DNA of 64,000 bases, taken from assembly GCA_023053575.1 (NCBI GenBank), contig JAKZAP010000015.1:12520142-12584141 (forward strand), written 5' to 3'. This document shows positions 22,273-33,676 of the stretch, in pieces. This DNA is from Branchinecta lynchi (Eukaryota; Arthropoda; Branchiopoda; Anostraca; Branchinectidae). How positions within the stretch are numbered: the stretch's first letter is position 1; every line of letters starts with the position of its first letter. A program made the position numbers and the translations under genes. The notes beneath the pieces are model-generated. The model had not been told where the DNA came from. It did not search any database and saw nothing but the letters and a program-made list of their open reading frames with translations.

Positions 22273-22554
22273 TCAAGCTTCTAAGTAACAAAGAGGGGAG
22301 ACCGTTGACAGAACATACAGTGCTAAGATCCTGTGCACTCCTATAGACTTCAGATAAATCACAGACCATACACCTGTATTTAAAGCCAGTCTCGTAGAGC
22401 AGGATGTCCAAGAACAGAGAGGTAGTTTTGGCAATGTCTGAAGAAGAATAGAAGCATCTCCTTCATCTTTTGACGGAGGGTCGACCTTGGTCATGGACCA
22501 TGCTACAGATTTCAGCACCAGTGACCATGATCTTGGATACCCGATCGCACTCAT
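22273..22554 (-). other. Frame conserved between the two hAT-like copies
   Basis: A minus-strand frame starting MSAIGYPRSWSLVLKSVAWS is also present at 13,870-14,073 in copy 1 and stays open over about 67 shared codons with few amino-acid changes. It extends to 93 codons here and stops earlier in copy 1. The composition is not convincingly protein-like and the copies are only moderately diverged, so conservation could be simple shared ancestry. Confidence 0.15.
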
Positions 22555-23723
22555 TGATGTCTCGCGAATGTTTAGTTGCCTAAATAAGGAATCTTATTGA
22601 TGCATACCAGTGTGGTCCTAACGTAAAGTGGTCGGCGGAACATATGTGCTTTAATAGTCGGAGCTATTTCATGTGAACTTTCACGTACTATCGATCATAG
22701 GTGCTTTTATTCTGCCAAAGTTGCCTTTAAATACTGTGTTGCTTTTACTTTTTGTGGTCTTCGTGACGGAAGATTCCTGGTGTAAAATAAAATCATCCTT
22801 TAAACCAAGCCAGATCGGATTTCACTCCCTACAAACAGACAGATGCTTGACTGTATGTTTGAGTTGGTATAGGTTGATAGTAATATCATTTAATATTCGG
22901 ATTGACACGTCTACGTTTCCGGTCAAGCCACTCCAGTGCACTTGCTCTCATTTAGATGGATTATAAAGTTTATCGATGCTTCTGTGACTGGCCCGTTGGT
23001 TGGTCTTACCGTGATTCTTGCTTGATGTTACTTAACGTGCTCCTAAATATTGAATTTGGTGTTACCTAATTTGTTGAAACACGATTAAATTACCCATTTT
23101 CAAATCATATTTTGTCTTCCATACCCAGGTGTGAATTGCGTACTCACTCACTTATATCCTAGTATGAGGTCACAAGCCGTGCAAGTCTCCCTAGCGAAAG
23201 CAGCTGACGAACCAAGAATTGCAACGAATTTTGCTCTTTTGTAAAGGGCGTCAGTAGTTGAAGCTAGGAGGGATTTCACCTGCTTCCGTGCCGGTGGAAA
23301 CCTTCGATGTGCTCGAGCTTGTTTTTGGCGTGCTCAGGGGTGCTACATTTGCCTGCGCGGGCAAGGTGTTTGTCCGCAGTTTCTTCCATCCCCGGCAGCG
23401 GGGTTGCGAGCAAAGCCTTCTTCACTTCGTCTCTAAGGTGCAAATTACCCAGACGAGGTCAGTCGACGTTTCTTGACTAACGAGGCTTACGTCATGTTTA
23501 CGGAAGGTTCACAAAGTTTCAAGCCAAGCTGACCATCTAACTTCATTCGTTTTCGGGTCCAAGGTTTCAACGTCCAATGAGACAGACAGTGAATCCTGAG
23601 TTATTCGTAACTGACCTTGAAATGCAACAACGCCGGTCTTCAGTGGGGGGATGGTGTATATTCAAAAGGCAGTATTATTAGGAAAACAGCAGCTATAAGT
23701 TCATATGGTACTTGTAAGCTTGT

Positions 23724-24538
23724 TAGCCTGTATTCAAGTTCTCGTACTGGAATGTGAATGAAGAAGTTTCGTCATCCTAGCACATCTGGAAGTACCTTAA
23801 TTTGCGATCACCAGAATTCCGGACCCCCTTCCAACTGCCCCCACAGCGCTCGAACCCTGTCCGGTTCTGTCACTGATGTATCTAGGGCTTGTGCTTGTTC
23901 TTCCAACCAAGTTTCATCCCGATCGCTCCACTCTAGATTTCCAGCTCTCCCCTCCACCTCCCCCCCCCCCCAACATTCATCAGATTACATCCGGACTTCA
24001 AATAGGGTATTTGAGACATGAGGTCTTTCCAAATATCAAGTTTCATTAAGATCCGATCACCCGTTCAAAAGTTACAGATACCTCAAGAATCAGGATTCTC
24101 CCTCCCTCCACTCCCCCCCCCCCCCCACACGATGGTCGGGTCAGGGAACCGACTATTTCCAAGCCAATCATGTCAAGTCTCTAATATTCAAGCCAAATTT
24201 CATCGTCCTTGCACTTCTGGAAGTACCTTAACTTGCGATCACCTGAATTCTGGTCCGCCCCCCCCCCCCCCCCCCACATTCATCGGATTCGGTCCGGACT
24301 TGAAATGGGACATCAGAGGCATGACGTCTTTCCAAATATCAAATTAAATTCCGGCTCCCCTCCCTTCCCCCACGATGGTCGGATCGGGCAAGTGACTATT
24401 TCCAACTTAGTTTGGTGGGTTCCCTAATACGCATGCCAAGTTTGATCGTCCTAGCATATCTGGAAGTACCCTAACTCGCAAACGCCGGGATACCGACCGA
24501 CCGACCGACGGAAAAGTGATCAGCATATCGCTGTCGAT
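23724..24538 (-). repeat. Minisatellite element, family B, in hAT copy 2
   Basis: In reverse complement it runs: CGGTCGGTCGGTCGGT, then CTTCCAGATATGCTAGGACG, then two to three degenerate units with GGAAATAGTCACTTGCC, CATCGTGGGGG G-tracts and TTGATATTTGGAAAGACGTC. The same order of words is found at 31,805-33,676 on plus. Three long C-tracts (23,960, 24,113 and 24,257) are the G-tracts of the units on the other strand. Confidence 0.55.
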
Positions 24539-25150
24539 AAATCTTGGCTAAAATACCACTTTATTTAAGGTACTTTGGTTGAAATATCACTAAGATTAGG
24601 CCATATCGGCTAAAATGTTGTTGAATTTAAGCTAAACCCCTTTTATTCTCACAAAAGACCACCCAATTTAAATTTGGACCTTTTTATTCCAACAAAAGAC
24701 CACCCAATTTTAATCCGGACTTTTTTATTCTGGCCAATTGACCACCAAATTTAAATTTGGACCTTTTGATTCTGGCAAAAGACCACCCAATTTAAATTTG
24801 GACATTTGCTGAAAAAGGGACCACCCCACGGGGGGTTGATGTCGGGAATTTTAGTCTCTGCTGCCCCCTGCCCCCTTGACTATTTGAAGAACGTCACCCC
24901 GGTGACGATCGGCAAATCAAATAAGGAAATCAGCGGGAGAGAACCCAAAGAAGAAAAAGCTGAACTCATGCTAAGGATTCCTGATTCTGGTTGCTGCCAG
25001 ACTTCTATAGCCTTGATTATAGTGGGCTGCTTCTACTATTGGGTATTCAAAAGATGGTGAGTCTTCGAGCAGCTTCACAGGAGTTGTAGTGCAACCCGAA
25101 GAGATCACCCCGGACTATCCTAGTCTAGTCTTCAGATTGTGCCTAACCAT

Positions 25151-25503
25151 GAGAGTGTTCCAACCTTTAAACAATAGTAACTGATAGTTACCATTTTTGT
25201 TCCTACGGCTACATCACAAAAAGTTACTAACCTACACTCAGGCTACACTGGCCGTTCCAACCTTCTTGAAAAAGTAACTAATAATAACTACTTGCTTACC
25301 ATGCTCGGGAGCATAGTGAGCATGGTAACTACGAGTCTACCATGCATCTCTGTAACTTAATTGGTTGGATTCTCCTGGGGAATTAGATTTTGCTGCAAAA
25401 TAGAACAATCATTCCAGCCCATGTTCCAGCCTTGACGCAAGAAGCCAAAATTGTGGCAGGTGAATGTGTATTCTTGCGAATTCGATTTTAGGTTGGAACA
25501 TGA
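25151..25503. mobile_element. Decayed GAGCG-type MITE in left arm
   Basis: The start GAGAGTGTTCCAACC and end GGTTGGAACATG are weakened versions of the GAGCGTGTTCC TIR. The interior has the family's TAGTAACTGATAGTTACC, CTCGGGAGCATAGTGAGCAT and CCAGCCTTGACGC words. The counterpart in the right arm is 49,897-50,560, where a 296-bp MITE is nested. It therefore predates arm duplication. Confidence 0.6.
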
Positions 25504-26833
25504 TTGCAGTGCTTCCACTCCTCCCGATTTCTCGGGAGATCTCCCGGCTTTTTTGGAAATCTCCCGACCAAAATTTTCTCCCGATAATCTCCCAATTTTT
25601 TTAATTTTGCCAAAATTATAATAAGGTTATATTTCGGTCCTAAAATTTCGGTCCAGAGGCCCAAAGTTTTGCTAAAATGGTTCTGTATTTTTTCGATAGC
25701 ACGATTATTCGATATATTTACGGGGATTCCGTAGTTGTACAGAATACTAAATAGGCTGTCGGTAAGAAAAACTTCCGTAATCGGGATTCGGTATAGTTGC
25801 CAGTATTCTGTAGTTATCACAAATTTGGTGCGAGAATTTACTGAAACCATCTGGTAATTTTTCGATGCCAGAACTATTTGGTATACTTATGGAGATTTTG
25901 TTGTTACATGGAATCCCAAATAAGCTATCGGTTCAGAACTATTCGGAATAACAACTGGGATTCGGTAATTTGTTCATTATAATTGCCAGGATTCGGGAGT
26001 TACCACAAACCTCGAAACTTGTAAGAGGTCGAGTGAAGCACTGGTCGCGGACAAAAGGGATGATCTATGATTTCATCGATAGTCCTTACTTTTATTTGGA
26101 TCCCCAAAATAAAGTCTAATCATAAATATTTCGAGAGTTCCGCCTGCATCGCTTTTCGTAATATTCTCTATTTTCTGGAAGGGCGCATCATTTGACTAGG
26201 GTTTTAAGCCGGTTTTAGGATTGAGATACCGAAACATTAAAAGGTAGAATCCAGCAAAATAAAATCTCGCCTGCGCCGCTCACTTTATGTGATTATGGGT
26301 AGTATTGACTAGACTACCCTTGATGTTGCTGCCAGAAAGTCGCTTCATCCGGTTCTTGGAACTTCTTAGAGTCTCTGCATTTAATCCACAAAACAATGAT
26401 AGAATGTGTAAGAGAAGCAGTTCAGTTTTAGCTTACAGGAAAAAAAAAACTGGATTCCGAATAAATTTATCCTGGGGCACTCGATTTAATTTTCTATTTT
26501 CTTTAATAGATAGAGTTGTTGCTGGAATCATGCTCGGCAATATATTCTTCCTGTGGGCTTCGTCAAAATGCCGCCTAATAGTTGGCTTATCGTCTTTTCA
26601 TGCTGCCCATTAATGTTAAAATCAACCACCACCGATCAACCGAGAAGGCAGAAAGAGATCTACACGAAGTGGAACTCAACGCCATTCAAACCTTATGATG
26701 ATGATCTTCCTACGTAATCCTTTCTGTTCCATAATTTAAAGCGGATTCTAGGATTCGGTAAAATTTTTGAGAGATTGGGTAAAATTTTTACTCTGCACCC
26801 CCCCCCAATGAAAATGCACTTGCGACGCCTCTG
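25504..26833 (-). mobile_element. Poly-G hAT-like element in left arm, truncated
   Basis: The right boundary GCACTTGCGACGCCTCTG, followed by a C-tract just inside it, is the inverse of the start of the element at 47,694-48,847. Shared interior words include CTACGTAATCCTTTCTGTTC, ATGCTCGGCAATATATTCTT and many ACCGAATCCC words. The other terminus is missing, so the left copy has an internal or terminal deletion relative to the right arm. Tandem CGAATCCCxGTTAT words occupy 25,700-25,990. Confidence 0.55.
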
Positions 26834-27566
26834 CTGACGCCTGATGGTTGCTTTGACAACTAGGGCTAAATTGTTGGAAAAATGGTAAAGTGACGATTTA
26901 AATCCTCTACTTTCGATCTTCCTACTGTCCCCAAGGTGATAAAAGGTCAGGTTTCCAATGGATTTTCAGTTCTCACGGGATGCACCCATTTCGTAAAACT
27001 GCACAGAAAAATCGATTAATTTTCAATCCAGAAATCTGCGTTGTTTCTGAAATTTGCAAAATCTGGGGAAGCCGTAGAAGCCAAGGCGGCCTCTACGGAA
27101 ACAGAAAGAGAAATTTTCCGTAGACCTCAAGTGTCCTTTAAATTTTAGAGGTGTAAATCGGAAGTTTTCTGTCAGCATGGCTATGAAACTGGTCATATAC
27201 TAAAATGTGTCATTTACGCATCGAAACTAGAAGTACGAGGAATTATATGAGTATTTTCACATGCTAACAAGTTGAATGCAGTTACTCAATGCCTTTTTTG
27301 TAAAAAAGCTAACTCTAAAAGTGCTTTGTCAGACATAATCACTGTTTTAAAACTCCCGATTTTCCCCCTGATTTCTTATGATTATCTCCCAAAAATCTCC
27401 TGGTTTTTTCGAAGCAGTTCCTGATTTTCAAAAAAAGAAAGTGGAAGCACTGCATGATTGTTCGTTTCAGTACTTGTTTTGGTGGGTTTGTAAATTTTTT
27501 GTCAAATACAAACTGTCCTACCACGTATTTCTAAAGTTCCCTTAAGTGACCCATCATGCATACATA
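26834..27566. other. Arm sequence, no recognised feature
   Basis: This matches 46,990-47,693 in inverse orientation. I see no gene, RNA or terminal repeat. A 61-codon minus frame at 27,339 has its counterpart in the right arm but no recognisable content. Confidence 0.3.
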
Positions 27567-27567
27567 G

Positions 27568-27835
27568 AGCGCGTCCCACCCTATTTGCCGTAGTTTCTAT
27601 TTGACAGTGCAAAACGGATATGTCAGCTATATTTTGTTCGAGCTATTTTTCGCCCCTTCTTGGCAAGGGTCCTCTTCAGGCTCAAGCCGCTAAACTGGAA
27701 AATGAACTCTTATCCGTTTTGCACCGTTAAATATGATTCGCAGTCAGCTTGGGCTGAAGGAACATCTTATCGTAGTTTCTATGTATGACCTCACGGGATC
27801 CTATCTTCTTGGCATCGAGGTTGGAACACAGTTTG
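27568..27835. mobile_element. GAGCG MITE with a nested GTGCAAAACGG MITE
   Basis: The outer ends are GAGCGCGTCCCACC and GAGGTTGGAACAC. Nested in it, 27,601-27,731 is bounded by TTGACAGTGCAAAACGGATA and its inverse, TATCCGTTTTGCACCGTTAA, a TIR of about 20 bp around a 131-bp element. Both layers occur in the right arm (46,715-46,985, nested part about 46,822-46,951), so the nesting predates the inversion. Confidence 0.65.
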
Positions 27836-28543
27836 CATTTTTGGCAAAATATTGTGCAGCAGGCTGATTGGACTAATTACAATAACTAACATTAACCATG
27901 GTATCGAAATGGAAGGCCACCCGTTTGACGATTTGAAAAATGGGTGATGACCTGAATCAAACGGAATGATTAATCAAACAGAAAATCAGCGGTAGACAAC
28001 TCAAAGAAGAAGAAGCTAAACTCTTGATGTGGTTGCTGCCAGGTATTCCTGGATCTGAAGAGTTTCCTAACGAAAATTTCTAGAATAACCTTGATAAAAG
28101 TAGGCTGCTTCTACTATTCGATATCATAAGATGGTGAGTCTTCCAACAGCTCCACAGGAGTTATAGTGCAACCTGAAGAGATCACCCTGAACTATCCTAG
28201 TCTAGCATAAAGTCCGGTCAAAATCTAAACCAGTCTAACAATAACTTCTTTTGAAGAAAAGTTGTTACAAAATTTTCAGCATTCAATCAAAGTGAAACTC
28301 TTATGCTATCCGTGGTAAGCCTTGTAAAGTTATCCTTTTTACTCAACCAGCTGGGGGAGCCCAACCAAGCGATCTGATTGGCTCTGCATAAGACAAAGTA
28401 GAGCTAGGGTCTGGTCTCTTTAAGGGCAGTTCTGACGGTCTAGAAAGCTTTGCGAGCTTCTGCGCCGGCTGTTTTAGCGACTTTGGCTAAAACTCACTTC
28501 TCTTTCCAGAGCTCTTCTTACACTCCGCTAGTTTTTGCCAGCA

Positions 28544-28822
28544 CTTGGAAAGTTAAGCCACTTCATGAGTGGAAAGTGATCTTGGCAAGTCAGTGAAAAG
28601 TTGTAAATGTTCAACTGAAGCGCACCGACTTCTCGTATTTTCTTGCACTCAGTGGATTCTCAGTTTGCTTTTCGGAAAGCGAATCCAAGATATCCACCAG
28701 TAATAAGAAAGCCAGAATCTGCCAAGCATAAAGGCACAAGAAAAAAATAGAAAGTTGTTGCACCTTTACAACTTCTCACTGGCCAAAATCATTTTCCACT
28801 TTTGAAGTGGATTAGTTACAAG
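28544..28822. repeat. Foldback element in left arm
   Basis: CTTGGAAAGTTAAGCCACTT...AGTGGAAAGTGATCTTGGC...AAAAGTTGTAAA and the inverse TTTACAACTTCTCACTGGCC...CCACTTTTGAAGTGG...GTTACAAG form arms of about 75 nt. The inner sequence (CTTGCACTCAGTGG... and ...CTTTATGCTTGGCAGATTCT on the other strand) extends the pairing, so most of the 279 nt can fold. The right-arm copy is at about 45,710-45,990. Confidence 0.55.
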
Positions 28823-28959
28823 GCTCTCTGGGATGAAAATAAAAACAACACAGACAGGTTATCAGTCTTTCCAGAGTTCCTGCTGAACCAGTAATTAGTA
28901 TCACTTATGATGCTTGGGACCAGCACAAGTTAATTGGAACAGTTATGGCACCAAAATAG

Positions 28960-29760
28960 CAGAATAATAAGGGGAGGGGCTAATTACTTGTTACGGTGGC
29001 CTCTGGCATAAAATAATAACAAGAATTGTAGCCGAATAGTTCAGTAGTTCAATAGAATTCTCAGATCTCTGTTATAGCTTCTCAATTTTCAGTCCTTGTA
29101 GACAGCTCGTCTTGCTTCTTTGTTCTCGCTTTTTAGAAAACACTAATTTAACCACCCTTTAAAACCTGCTTAGAGGGTTTTACATCTGCCTTTTATTAAC
29201 CAAGCAGGAACGAGGATTGAGAATTGACTAGCGAAGCAACTTCTTGATTCTGCAGAATCAAGAAGCTTCCCCTTCTCGATTCGGAGAAAACACTCGGCTC
29301 GGCTAGCTTAGGCATGCTTGTCAATGGTGCTTACTTGTGTAGTGCCCTGGCTTTGCTGATTTGATCAAGGGGGCTTGCTTTTGAGGCTTGCTAATTTGCA
29401 AGCCAAAAATACCCTTGGTCCTGGTGATGTGAGATCACCTGACAAGCATTCACATTCTTCAGTGGGGCTTACCTTTGTAACATCCTGTGTCCATCCTGGA
29501 TCTGCTGATTTGATCACGGGGTTACTTGTGAAGCCTGGAGTCCCATACAGATTACCATTTTTGATTTTTCATGGTTCTCGCCTTTGATAAAAAATAAATA
29601 AAAATAAACATGTTTATACAGAACATCCACCCTTGTTGACCAGTCGGAACGGACAATAGAGAATGAGATTAGAGACTTGACCACCATAGCAACTTCTCAG
29701 TTCTGCAGAATTGCAAAACCTTTCACATTCTTGATTCAGACGAATATGCAAGAAAAGGGA
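28960..29760 (-). repeat. LTR-like promoter block in left arm (minus)
   Basis: Read on minus it contains TTCTGCAGAATTG, a CCAAT-like segment (TGGTTAATAAAAGGCAGATG), AAGCGAGAACAAAGAAGCAAG and TATGCCAGAGGCC, in the order seen at 1-640 and at 45,200-45,560. Relative to the right arm it has about 0.4 kb of extra sequence in which the upstream unit is duplicated, echoing the 201-bp unit repeats at the start of the window. No coding region is attached. Confidence 0.45.
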
Positions 29761-30661
29761 ATTAGCGTCTTCTTGAATAGTAAATAAATACAAAAAAAGA
29801 GAATTGTGGGAAGAATCCGACTTGTTGCATGATGAGAGGACATAATCAAGGAGACTTGGTGAGCTATGTGATATTCATGTCTTGGAAGTTCTACATTTTT
29901 TAATGGTTTAGAGGATAGATTTAAAGTATTATCGATGCCAGGAGCATGCCAATGCACAGATTTGTTAACCCCAGTGTAGGTAATTGTAAGATAAATCTCA
30001 ACGCTATAGCTACCAAAACGTAACGTGAAAAATTTTGATTGTGCTCTGTTGCAAACATTTTCTGTTATCTGGCAGCTCCACAAGGGAGTTTAACATTGCC
30101 AGACAGTAGGGCTTGTTTGTACTGCAGTTGCACTTTACAGAGACAACTTAAGAGTTGTTTGTTCTTCTCTGATGTTTCGGGATAGGGTTGTGTTTGAGTG
30201 TTTCCAGTAATACAAATTCTGGTTGGATTGCTGATGGTTAAATCAGTATCCTGTTTTCACTTATAAAATCTGGTACATGGTTCAGTACGATACTGAACGC
30301 TGGGAAGAGATGCATTTGTTACGTCCACATGCCTTGCCTGAAGTGACAGTGATGGCCAGACTTGGTTTCAGTTTATCTCAGCGATATTTTACTTATTGAT
30401 TCTGGAGAGGTACTGGACTTTACTTAAATATTTAGCCATAATCTTTCTCATAAGGCTCAAGCATGCCATAAAACCAAATATCCATGCAATAATTCATCTT
30501 CCTCTTTTGTCATAACAAAAATTTTATTTTGTTTTTTTTGTCTTCTTTTGAGATTGTGAGCCGGTAAGAAAAAAACAAAAACAAGTATGAGATATAGTGG
30601 AGCACAGATCTAATGACCAAACTAACTAGTAGCATGCAGTGATATTCAGGTCTTGTTCCAG

Positions 30662-30788
30662 ATTGTTCTTCGAGAGCGAACGAGGAGTACTCCCGAACAC
30701 CGAGTTTGTCTTCGAAGAGCTGTCCCCTTCGTTTACGCCGGATAACGCTGACAGAGAACTCGAGAACTTTGAACTTGTACCTGTTTTG
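30662..30788 (+). CDS. Exon-like segment in left arm (unrecognised)
   Basis: After acceptor GTTCCAG an open frame reads LFFESERGVLPNTEFVFEEL, then SPSFTPDNADRELENFEL, and ends at donor TTTTG|GTGAGT. The right arm keeps it in inverse orientation (about 44,105-44,232). If joined in phase to the next exon-like segment (31,467) a stop appears after nine codons; another frame is open across both. It may be a real exon trapped in the duplication or a 5' part of the decayed LINE. No family is recognised. Confidence 0.25.
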
Positions 30789-31466
30789 GTGAGTCTCTGA
30801 TATACCGTGGTTCCTCTTGTGGAAATTTGAATAGTGGTGTGAAAATGTGAACAGCGATGGGTAGAGACTCGGGTAGAGTAGTTACTCGAATCTCATCTTC
30901 ATTAGCTTCTGAATGGTTACTTACTTGTTATCTCTACTGCCCTATCTAGCTCCTGCTAGATTTTCGAGTCTGATCATTTGTTTGGGTTCATCCCCTTACT
31001 TGTTCTTTTTAGCAGCTTACGGTTAGCATTCTGCACTTCTTTTCGGGTAAAGTGTTAAATTTGTTTTCGGTAGCATTGTTGTCTTCCCGTTATTTACTAT
31101 GATTCCGGGTCTTGATATTACCTTCCCATCTGACCTGCGTAGGAAAATCTTTCTTTCGATGCTATGTCAGACGCTTGTTACCCAATGCCAAACACCAGTC
31201 ATTGTAGGTACCGGAAATCTAACCTACTCCACTATAGATTGATACGAATTCTGACTGGGTGATTTCTAAACTTCACTGGACGATGAGTGTTTTGCTGAGT
31301 CAGGGTATCCAGCGATAGGCATATGGTATGCTAAATGCTGGATAGAATGAGCTTTTGGCATACGTTAACCCAAAATCAAGAGGTTGTGGTAGACTAGGCT
31401 ATATTCTGAATGAATGGACCTATTTCCCTAGTTCAGTAAATAACTAATCATGTTCTCTCTTTACAG

Positions 31467-31552
31467 GAAGCAATCTCAGTCATTTTGTCTCCATAGTTCA
31501 AAACAACAAGCTGCACAATCACACTGGCATGGATGCATTACACCAGAAAATG
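31467..31552 (+). CDS. Second exon-like segment in left arm
   Basis: CTCTCTTTACAG precedes and GTAAGAAC follows an 86-nt segment that is open in two frames (one reads KQSQSFCLHSSKQQAAQSHW). It is conserved in the right arm at about 43,350-43,435. The splice signals are good, but the coding frame is undecided and it may be a non-coding exon. Confidence 0.2.
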
Positions 31553-31597
31553 GTAAGAACCCATACATCTTTACAGTAGCCTAGCTTGCATGCAACT

Positions 31598-31717
31598 AAA
31601 GTCCATGTCGATCGGATAAATCGCACTGCTATTGATCTTAAAAAGGCTTTCAATTTAGTCAAGCTTGCCGACCTTTTTTACAAGCCATTTACGAAATGTT
31701 ATGTAGAATATTTTTAG
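31598..31717 (+). pseudogene. LINE reverse transcriptase fragment (motif A), left arm
   Basis: A frame reads KVHVDRINRTAIDLKKAFNL, then VKLADLF. The D-L-K-K-A-F core matches the catalytic motif A region of non-LTR reverse transcriptases (usually LDLKKAFDTVDH). A stop follows after 39 codons. The next RT block (motif B, GVPQGT) is at 33,678-33,718 beyond the minisatellite insertion, after which homology with the right arm stops, so motif C is missing on this side. Confidence 0.6.
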
Positions 31718-31804
31718 TAAGAATCGTCGCTAGTGTTAGGCTATATCAGATAGGACGCAACTGCTAAATATAAATCAATCTATTCCGAATGTCTCCCGGT
31801 TTTT

Positions 31805-33676
31805 ATGGCACTTGCCCTTCGGCCAAGTGCCATATAGCGATCGCAATTTCTGTCCTTCCGTCGGTCTGTCGGTCTGTCCAGGTTTTGCTAGTTCGGGCAC
31901 TTCCAGATAAGCTAGGACGACAAAACTTGGCAAGCGTATCAGGGACCCCAAATGATTAAGTTGGAAATAGTCACTTCCCCGATCCGAGCACCGTGGAGGG
32001 AGGGGGAATCCGGAATCTTGAGGTATTTTTAACTTTTGAACGGGTGATCGGATCTCGATGAAACTTGATATTTGGAACGACCTCATGCCTCAGACGACCC
32101 ACTTAAAATCCGGATCCGGTGACTTTTGGGGGGAGCTGGAGGGGGCAACCGGAAATCTTGGGAAACGCTATGAGTGGAGGGATCGAGATGAAACTTGGTG
32201 GGAAGACACCTAGCAAACGCTAGATACATCATTGACATAACCGAGCCGATTCGGGCACTGTGGGGGGGAGTGGAGGGAGGGGGAATCCGGAACCTTGAGG
32301 TATTTATAACTTTTGAACGGGTGATCGGATCTCGGTGGAACTTGATATTTGGAAAGACCTCATGCCTCAGACGACGTACTTAAAATCCGGACCGGATCCG
32401 GTGACTTTTGGGGGGAGCTGGAGGGGGCAACCGGAAATCTTGGGAAACGCTATGAGTGGAGGGATCGAGATGAAACTTGGTGGGAAGACACCTAGCAAAC
32501 ACTAGATACATCATTGACATAACCGAGTCTATTCGGGTACTGTGGGGGGGAGTGGAAGGAGGGGGAATCCGGAATCTTGAGGTATTTATAACTTTTCAAC
32601 GGGTGGTCGGATCTCGATGGAACTTGATATTGGGAAAGACCTCATGCCTCAGACGACCCACTTAAAATCCGGACCGGATCCGGTGACTTTTGGGGGGAGC
32701 TGGAGGAGGCAACCGGAAATCTTGGGAAACGCTATGAGTGGAGGGGTCGAGATGAAACTTGGTGGGAAGACGCCTAGTTAACACTAGATACATCATTGAC
32801 ATGACCGAGCCGATTCGGGCACTGTCGGGGGAGTGGAGGGAGGGGAATCCGGAATCTTGAGGTATTTATAACTTTTTAACGGGTGACCGGATCTCGATGA
32901 AACTTGATATTTGGAACGACCTCATGCCTCAGACGACCCACTTAAAATCCGGACCGGATCCGGTGACTTTTGGGGGGAGCTGAAGGGGGCAACCGGAAAT
33001 CTTGGGAAACGCTGTGATTGGAGGGATCGAGATGAAACATGGTGTGAAGATACATCATTGACATAACCGAGCCAATTCGGGCACTGTGGGGGGAGTGGAG
33101 GGAGGGGGAATCCGGAATCTTAAGGTATTTATAACTTTTGAACGGGTGATCGGATCTCGATGAAACTTGATATTTGGAAAGGCCTCATGCCTCAGACGAC
33201 CCACTTAAAATCCGGACCGGATCCGGTGACTTTTGGGAGAGCTGGAGGGGTTAACCGGAAATTTTGGGAAACGCTATGAGTGGAGGGATCGAGATGAAAC
33301 TTGGTGCGAAGACACCTAGCCAACAATAGATAAATCATTGACATGGCCGAGCCGATTCGGGCACTGTTGGGGGAGTGGAGGGAGGGGGAATCCGGAATCT
33401 TGAGGTATTTATAACTTTTGAACGGGTGACCGGATCTCGATGAAACTTGATATTTGGAAAGACCTCATGCCTCAGACGACCCACTTAAAATCCGGACCGG
33501 ATCCGGTGACTTTTGGGGAGAGCTGGAGGGGAGAACCGGAAATATTGGAAAACGCTATGAGTGGAGGGATCGAGATGAAACTTGGTGGGAAGACACCTAG
33601 CAAACACTAGATATATCATTGACATAACCGAGCCGTGCCTACTCGTAACAAGTGCCATATGAGCTCGTAGCTCTTG
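31805..33676 (+). mobile_element. Minisatellite-bearing element, family B (Helentron-like ends)
   Basis: The element starts ATGGCACTTGCCCTTCGGCC-AAGTGCCATAT, a hairpin, and ends CAAGTGCCATATGAGCTCG-TAGCTCTTG. The ends thus carry inverted GGCACTTG/CAAGTGCC words, and the 3' terminus has a second small hairpin (GAGCT-CGT-AGCTC). The core is about six units of roughly 280 bp (phase points 32,005, 32,282, 32,564, 32,844, 33,107 and 33,387). It sits in a T-run; the right arm at 43,096-43,102 has the uninterrupted run (A7 on plus). Sub-terminal inverted words, a 3' hairpin, a tandem core and T-T insertion match Helentron-associated (HINE/DINE-like) elements; no Rep/helicase is present. Confidence 0.6.

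Larger units (their letters stand above)
19745..24870. mobile_element. Large hAT-like element, copy 2 (5.1 kb), empty site known
   Basis: It has the same TIR as copy 1 (CAGGGGGCAGCAGAGACTCA at the left; the inverse of the right end starts CAGGGGGCAGCAGAGACTAA). The TSD is CCCCCTTG at 19,737-19,744 and 24,871-24,878. The right arm of the inverted repeat at about 50,865-50,885 reads straight through this point with a single CCCCCTTG (as CAAGGGGG), which is the pre-insertion site. Subterminal ACCACCCAATTTAAATTTGG arrays are present at both ends. Against copy 1, the family-A minisatellite is missing and a family-B minisatellite sits at nearly the same place (about 23,724-24,538). Confidence 0.88.

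Noticed and set aside
31805..33676. CRISPR-like or coding tandem array
   Set aside because: Units of about 280 bp with indels, no spacer-repeat pattern and no continuous frame; the genome is eukaryotic.
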